Shown: piece after piece, positions 57,785 through 64,000 of the stretch | How positions within the stretch are numbered: the stretch's first letter is position 1 | Layout: each line of letters begins with the position of its first letter | Assembly (NCBI GenBank): GCA_024114885.1 | Contig: CP099432.1 | Coordinates: 434,001-498,000 of the forward strand | DNA from: Septoria linicola | Lineage: Eukaryota > Ascomycota > Dothideomycetes > Mycosphaerellales > Mycosphaerellaceae | DNA length: 64,000 nucleotides | Reading direction: 5' to 3' | The notes under the pieces: model-generated | The model's input: only the letters and a program-made list of their open reading frames with translations | Told to the model about the DNA's origin: nothing | Database searches by the model: none | Program-made: the position numbers and the translations under genes

Positions 57785-58347
57785 TACTTCTTATTAAGAA
57801 ATATATATCTCTATACTCTACGTATATAGAGCTCTTAAACGTACTCTTCTATTTATCTCTACGACGTAGTATTATTATATAACTACGTCGCGTAGTCGGT
57901 AGCTTTTAGCGTCGTAATTAGGTCTAAGTATAATAAAGGGTCGATTACGCTCTAGAATAATATAGTAATGTCGTATACTAGATACTTCTTATTAAGAAAT
58001 ATATATCTCTATACTCTACGTATATAGAGCTCTTAAACGTACTCTTCTATTTGTCTCTACGACGTAGTATTATTATATAACTACGTCGCGTAGTCGGTAG
58101 CTTTTAGCGTCGTAATTAGGTCTAAGTATAATAAAGGGTCGATTACGCTCTAGAATAATATAGTAACGTCGTATACTAGATAATTCTTATTAAGAAATAT
58201 ATATCTCTATACTCTACGTATATAGAGCTCTTAAACGTACTCTTCTATTTATCTCTACGACGTAGTATTATTATATAACTACGTCGCGTAGTCGGTAGCT
58301 TTTAGCGTTATAATCGGGTCTAAGTATAATAAAGGGTCTAGGTATAA
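57785..58347. repeat. 198-bp tandem array in unit C (3 copies)
   Basis: Copies begin at 57,785, 57,983 and 58,181. The third is the TAATTCTT variant also found last in unit B. Confidence 0.94.
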
Positions 58348-58463
58348 TAAAGGGCCCGGCTATAATAAATAGCCTAGCTATAATAAAGCGCTTAGCTATA
58401 ATAAGGGAGCCGGCTATAATAAAGAGTCTAGCTATAATAAAGGGCCTAGCTATAATAAAGAAG
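58325..58463. repeat. 18-bp array in unit C (8 copies)
   Basis: Same eight units as in A and B. Confidence 0.92.
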
Positions 58464-58756
58464 CTCTAACTCGTAAGAGCCTTTATTTAGAAGACGACCT
58501 CTAGTAGATTAGGAGAAGTAGAATACTTAGCTAGCTAGTAATTAAAACTCCTACTAGCTAGTAGAGTATTCTATATTCTTCTTAGTACTATAAGTAGCTA
58601 CTCTATATACTTTAATTAGCCTCTAATACTACCTATACGCCTCCTATAGTAATAGTAAAATTCTCTTAAATCTAGCTATATCGCTACCTATATTTTCTTT
58701 TAGGAAGTTAAGGTCGTATCCTAACTACTACCTTCGAGATATAATATTATTCTAAT

Positions 58757-61700
58757 ATGTCTCTAAAACGCGGTCGTCTATTATCTTCTAACGTCGTAGC
58801 CGAAGTAGTATATATACGTTAAGAGCGTAACTAGGAACGATAGCGATAGTTACGTTTACGGCGTACTATATAGAATAGTACTTTAGCCGTAACTACCTAT
58901 TAGTAATAATAAGGTAATCTTATTATCTACTATCTTAATATAATCGTAGAGTAACTAACTCCTACTCTACTATCTCTCTAACTCTATATTCTAGATATTC
59001 TACTTCTTAACGATTCTAATAACGCGTAGCTTTTAGAAGGCGCCCTTCCTATCGACGACTATAATAATCTCTACGATAGTAAAATATCTAATAAATATAG
59101 AGTAGATCTTTAGTCTAACTTACTAGAAGTACTAGACCTACCTATAGTAGACTCTTCTCTAAGAGATATCGAAGAACCCTTATATAGTCTAATTTCTATA
59201 TCTAGTAGAGCTAGTAGTATACTACTAACTTAGGACTCTACTAATATACCTTCCTCTATAGACTCTCTATAGGTTCGAATAGCCGAGTTCGATAATACTA
59301 TCGTAAGTTCTAGCGTCGTAAGCCCTAGCGACTAGTTACTAGAGAGTAGTAAAGCTATATATTATACCTATTCTATTAGTATACTAGATAGAGAGAATAA
59401 ACTAGAAGACGAAAATATAGGAGACTATATTAACGACTAGGACTACGCTAATAAACAGAATCGTACCGACGACTATAACTATACTAATAACTAGAATTAT
59501 ACTAACGACTAGGACCGCGCTAACGACTAGGACTACGCTAACGACTAGAATCGCGCTAACGACTAGGACCGGCCTAATAGCCTAGGTCGCCTTAACGACT
59601 AAGATACGACCTACTAACCTAACAACGAAGCTAGAAACTACGATCGGTTAGATAGCGATAATAGTAAGAGTAGCGAAGTTAATAATAATAGCGATAGTAG
59701 TAACGTATTATAAGACCTATATAAGTATATAGCTAAGAAGCTATATTAGTAGTTATAAGGCGGATTTTATAGATATATATTAGACGATTATAAAATAGAG
59801 CGCCTTCGACATTTAGAGAAAGTAGGCGATATAGACTATTATTCGCTATTAGAAGCCTTTAGAAGCGCTCTATTCTCTTCTCTACTTAGAATACTAACGC
59901 GAATTATAGCTAACTACCTTCTATATTATAACGCGCCTCGATAGGAGGAAATATTTTATAGTATATCCTTATAGCTAAATAGAACAAGACCTTCTCTAAA
60001 GTATATATATCTCTATAAAGAGTAGACTCTAGCTACTAAAGCTAATATCGCTTTCGATATCGATAGTTTCTTAGGATTTACGTTATATCTTAGTTTCGTA
60101 CGCTAGAGTATTCGCTACTAGCCTATACTACTTTTAAAGTAGAATATTAGTATAGACCTTTATATCTATACCGATTATTATACTAAGGATCAAGAAGTAG
60201 AATAACTACGATCGTAGTTAAATCTACTCTAGGATATTCTCTACTTCTATCTTAGAAAGATTAAAAGAACGATAGAGATATTAGTTTTTATCCTCTTCCT
60301 ATATATACCTACTACTACTAGGAAATTCATCTCGCTTACTAAGGAACAATATACCTACTAGCTAGATAGGATCTTCTACTCTACTATCTATATATTCTAT
60401 AATATCTATTATACTTAATATCTTCCTACTACGTATCGATATACCTATATTAATAGTAAGGTATATTAGATTAAGAATCGCTTAGTTAGAGGAGTAGGAT
60501 ATAAAACATAGAGAGCGATTACCTATTATCTATACCTAGAATATCTTAGTAAGGTATAGAGTAAGATTCTTGAAATTATCGAGAAGGAAGCTAGACTTCG
60601 CGACTTCTAAGAGCCTTAACTATTCTTTTTAGCTAAAGGGACGAAATTATAATTTAAGATAAGTCTTATATATCTAACGTTACTCTATACGATAGAGAAC
60701 TTTAGAACGTATCTAGAGCGGGTTCTCGATTTTAACGTTATCTAACGCGAACGCCTATTTATTAATATTAGTAAAGAGATTTATACCTAATCCTACCGAT
60801 TACTAGCCGATAACCGAGATCCTTACGACGAGTAAGTATATATCTATATATAGAAACGATACTATCTTAAGAAGTATCTCGAGTAGATATATAATAGAGA
60901 GCCGCCTCGGAGTAGATAGATACTCTACGAGTAGAATCTGCTTTATAAGGCCTATAATCTTATAAGCCTTACTCTATAACGATCGAAACTCTTTAAAAGT
61001 AGACTTATCTACTCTTAGTTCTATAGTTCTATAAAGGAGGTTACTAATTCTTCGAAACTATATCCTTTCTCTAACGATAGATTAGAGGAACTTATATTCG
61101 ACCTAGTAATCCTTAAGGCTACTTAGAGCTAGGCTAAAGGCTACTACTAAGACGTATATATAATTAAATAGTCATACCTATATAGTAAGCGTCGAGCTAA
61201 CGTAGTACTTATAGACTCTCGTAGAAAATTATTTAGACTACGTAAGGAACACCGTATTAGTTAGTTAATATACTATTCGTTATAAACCTAGCTTACTAAA
61301 GAAGACTATATAGAACTCGAGCTAATACTTAATAACTACCTATCGTACGTATAGCTAATCGAGACCGAAGAGTACTTATATTTCGTATAGTAGAACTTAA
61401 ATAAGTTTACTACTAGGTTCGAGGTCGTCTATACTCGCTATAGAATAGGTATTATTATATAGGAGCAAACTAAAATAATAGCTATATTCCTCTACTATCT
61501 TCGATTCGTAGTTAGAGGAATAGAACTCTACTACGAATCAGCTCTCTAGTAGAGCTACTACGAACGTATAATAGAGACTAGAGATATAAAGAAGTAGATC
61601 GGACTTAGCTTTAGTAATACTCTATATAAGTATAGGTACGCTTAGATAGAGCCTCGGTTCGACTAGATAGAACTCTAATTTCATACTAATATTATAGACT

Positions 61701-62470
61701 ATATTCTTTTTAGTAATAGCGTCCTTCGTTATTAATAGCTTCGATATAGTAGCGAAGTTAACGCCTTCTTCGATCTTATAAGGCGTATAGATCTTGCCTG
61801 TTAATAGCTTAGCGAACACTCTAAATACTAGCGTGTTCGTAGTTAAATTATCCTTTAGCTAGTCTACCTAGTATTCGAGTAGTTTTATAAGGATGTCCTC
61901 GAAGTAGTTAAATACGAGATTAAACCTAGAATACGATAAACTATTCTAGAGAGCGAGCTTAGCTAGTCTATAGAATACTTCGAGAAGATTATAAACGATA
62001 AAATCTACCTTATTATAGGAAACTATAGCGACTTCAAGCTTATATAGTCTCTAGTTAGCTTCCTATTCGACTTTAATAATAGTATTCGTCGTAAGTATTA
62101 GGAAGTAAAGCTATATAGAGTTCTATATTAAAGGATATATACTAGTATATCGACACTCGATAATAGTACTACTCTTAGGTATAAGTTTTAGTAACGTTTA
62201 AAAGGCTACCTATTAGACTACTACTAGATCTTACCTTATCCTACGTATAAGGTTTTAACCTAAACTATAAAGTAGGGTTAGCAAATATAGTATTTAGTCG
62301 TCTACTAAGAGATATAGAGTACGCCGATATAGATATAGAGCTAGAAGAACTAGTAACCTAGTTAGCCTCTATTACGCCTAGAGTTTATAGACTAGTTAAG
62401 AGAAGAATAGAAAGGATAGCTACGTCTACGTAGGCCTCTAGGTAGAGAAGGGTAAGTTAAAACTACTTGT
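58757..62470 (+). pseudogene. AT-hook protein of the 8.1-kb repeat, unit C copy
   Basis: ATG at 58,757 followed by S-L-K-R-G-R-L-L. Hexapeptide repeat at 59,448-59,573 (7 units). The frame matches unit B throughout. Unit C keeps CG in many places where B has TA and the reverse, so each copy was mutated separately after duplication. The 65-codon opposite-strand frame at 61,622-61,819 is conserved only because the sense frame is. Confidence 0.78.
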
Positions 62471-63210
62471 CGAGGAATATCTTACTAGCTAGTAATCGGA
62501 ATATAGACTTACTAGATACTTAGTATATACTTCTAGAAGAACGTACTTTTAGAGGAAGGTACTATTATAGGAATATACTACTAGAGGCACGTACTTTTAG
62601 AGGAATATACTACTAGCTAGTAATTAAAGATAACTAGAGCTAGTAAACATTTTAATACCTTAGGTACTATAAGCTTATATAATAATACCTAAGATATCTC
62701 TACGTACGTACAAGAAGTAGAATTCTAGTTACTTCTAATAAGCTAAGCCTAATCTAGCTATTACGATCGACAGTTAGAGCTTAATAAAAGCTTATTTCTA
62801 ATATATAAATCTAGATATAAGACGTATATTCCTCTACTACTACTAAATTTAGTAGTAATAAAGGGATTTCCTATCTTACTTATAGATTCCTTTACTTTCC
62901 TTTACTTACGCGTAATGTCGCTTACTTATTTATCGCGTATATATAGGTATATATACTATAAACGTTACTTTGTTTACGCTAGCTACTAACTATATTTAAT
63001 AATCTATCTTCTCCTCTCTTCTTCTTCTTCTTCTTACCTCCGATATCTACCTCTACTTCTACTCCTCTCTCTATTACGTTACTAGCTAGTAATTTATTCT
63101 TCTATTTGTTCGCTAGCTATATCCGTACCTCCTCTAAGTATATTACTATCTAGTAAGTTATTTCTTATTTACTTAGAAGCTACTTAAAGTAAGCCCTAAA
63201 GATATATATA

Positions 63211-64000
63211 ATAGTACCTCGTAAGAGACAAGTTTCCGAGTCGGAACCTAATATTCTCTTAAATAAGAGAACTAAGGTCGGCGATACTATAGAGACTCTC
63301 GTAGAAGACCTACTCGATACTCTATTACTATTCGCGACCCCGACTACGAAGAAGGCGTAGACTCTATATAAAAAGCAAGGTTCGAATACTAAGGTCTTAC
63401 GTAAGAGACTAGCTACTACTTCGCTCGATAATATTCTAAGCGTAATAGTTTCACGCGACGATTTAGCTAAGAGTAGAGTAGAGACGCGAGTAAACGACTT
63501 AACGAGTATCCTAGATTTAGGTATTCGACCTACTCCTACTATACTAACCTAGAGTATATTTACGTATAGTATTAAAGCTATATAGATTACGTAGAAAGAC
63601 GATAACTTAGCTAGATATATAGAGCTTAATAGCCTAGATTAGTTCCTATTAGTATAGCGTATAGTTTTTCCTACTCTAAGAGAGTACTATAAGCATTTTA
63701 TAGTAAGAGTCACCTCTATATTCCCTAATATTACTTTAGTAGAACGTATTACGAAGTAGAATATACTACTAGCTAGTAGTCTATATTATCGTATTACTAG
63801 CTAGTAGTATATTCTACTAAAGTAACTTATACTCTAATTCTAGTACTAATTTAACTATAGAATAATTTTAGATAAGAAGGCTTAGAGAAGTAAATACTAA
63901 GTATTCTCTCTCTAAATACCTATATCGATATTATTATAGAGTCTAGAAAGAAGAGAGTCCTATTTAGGAAGGACCTAGAGACTACTAACTAGGACTATTT
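63211..64000 (+). pseudogene. Second protein of the 8.1-kb repeat, unit C copy (partial)
   Basis: Starts ATA at 63,211, then V-P-R-K-R-Q-V-S-E-S-E-P-N and N-K-R-T-K-V-G. It keeps Gly and Glu codons that are Ser and Lys in unit B, so it is the better template for the original protein. It includes the foldback at 63,732-63,822 and runs off the window end. Confidence 0.65.

Larger units (their letters stand above)
57743..64000 (+). mobile_element. 8.1-kb repeat family, unit C (runs out of the window)
   Basis: Begins CTCTAGAGAATGTCTTTAGG. Three 198-bp repeats (57,785-58,347), 18-bp array (58,325-58,463), AT-hook protein frame (58,757-62,470) and the start of the second frame (63,211 on). Nearly identical to unit B apart from transitions and array length; the window ends at the point matching 56,450 in unit B. 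Confidence 0.88.

Noticed and set aside
49603..57800. Direct repeats of 198 bp considered as a CRISPR-like array or as rDNA spacer
   Set aside because: Repeats are contiguous without unique spacers, and no rRNA sequence or cas-type gene is present; the setting is fungal.
1..64000. tRNA, rRNA or intact host genes
   Set aside because: No cloverleaf or rRNA core was seen, and every long frame is interrupted; nothing in the window supports a functional gene.

Overview
The window is a stretch of constitutive, gene-poor heterochromatin from a filamentous ascomycete (Pezizomycotina-type) genome. It looks like a transposon graveyard that has been through repeat-induced point mutation (RIP). Everything recognisable is a transposable element or a repeat. 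Every coding frame is broken mainly by TAG (and TAA) at places where the family has Gln (CAG/CAA) or Trp (TGG). Catalytic Asp and His codons have become Asn and Tyr, and CpA/TpG dinucleotides are scarce over most of the window. The longest uninterrupted reading frame is about 90 codons and no host gene was found. The species cannot be named from this.

Layout. (1) 1-4,875: Ty1/Copia element on +, followed by about 0.8 kb of probable 3' end; this block is almost free of CpG. (2) About 5,715-10,231: 3' half of a Gypsy-type element on +. (3) 10,232-14,121 and about 28,712-29,460: one Helitron Rep/helicase gene on +, split by a nested stack. A Tc1/mariner element (14,122-14,951 + 28,215-28,711) sits in the Helitron, and a complete 13.3-kb Gypsy element on - (14,952-28,214, LTRs about 280 bp) sits in the Tc1/mariner. 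(4) 29,460-31,700: Helitron-distal repeats. (5) 32,640-37,230: long unrecognised coding remnant on +. (6) 37,240-39,110: second Copia pol fragment on -. (7) 39,125-44,325: CT-rich satellite with higher-order structure around an unidentified core. (8) 44,330-64,000: an 8.1-kb repeat family present as an inverted fragment and three direct units (45,435; 49,603; 57,743). Each direct unit starts with a 198-bp tandem array and an 18-bp array, followed by a roughly 1,240-codon AT-hook protein frame with a variable hexapeptide repeat. The units that are not truncated also carry a second frame.

Most notable: the Helitron gene carries at least eight 60-65-nt introns built on one template. Each has a GTATGT-type donor, a hairpin made of TTTCTATTATAAAG and its complement, a CTAAC/CTAAT branch site and TAG. 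Splicing them out in the predicted places keeps the Rep/helicase frame, so they look like a family of introner-like elements inside a transposon gene. The 8.1-kb AT-hook repeat and a long extra ORF between pol and the 3' LTR of the Gypsy element are the other candidates for undescribed systems.
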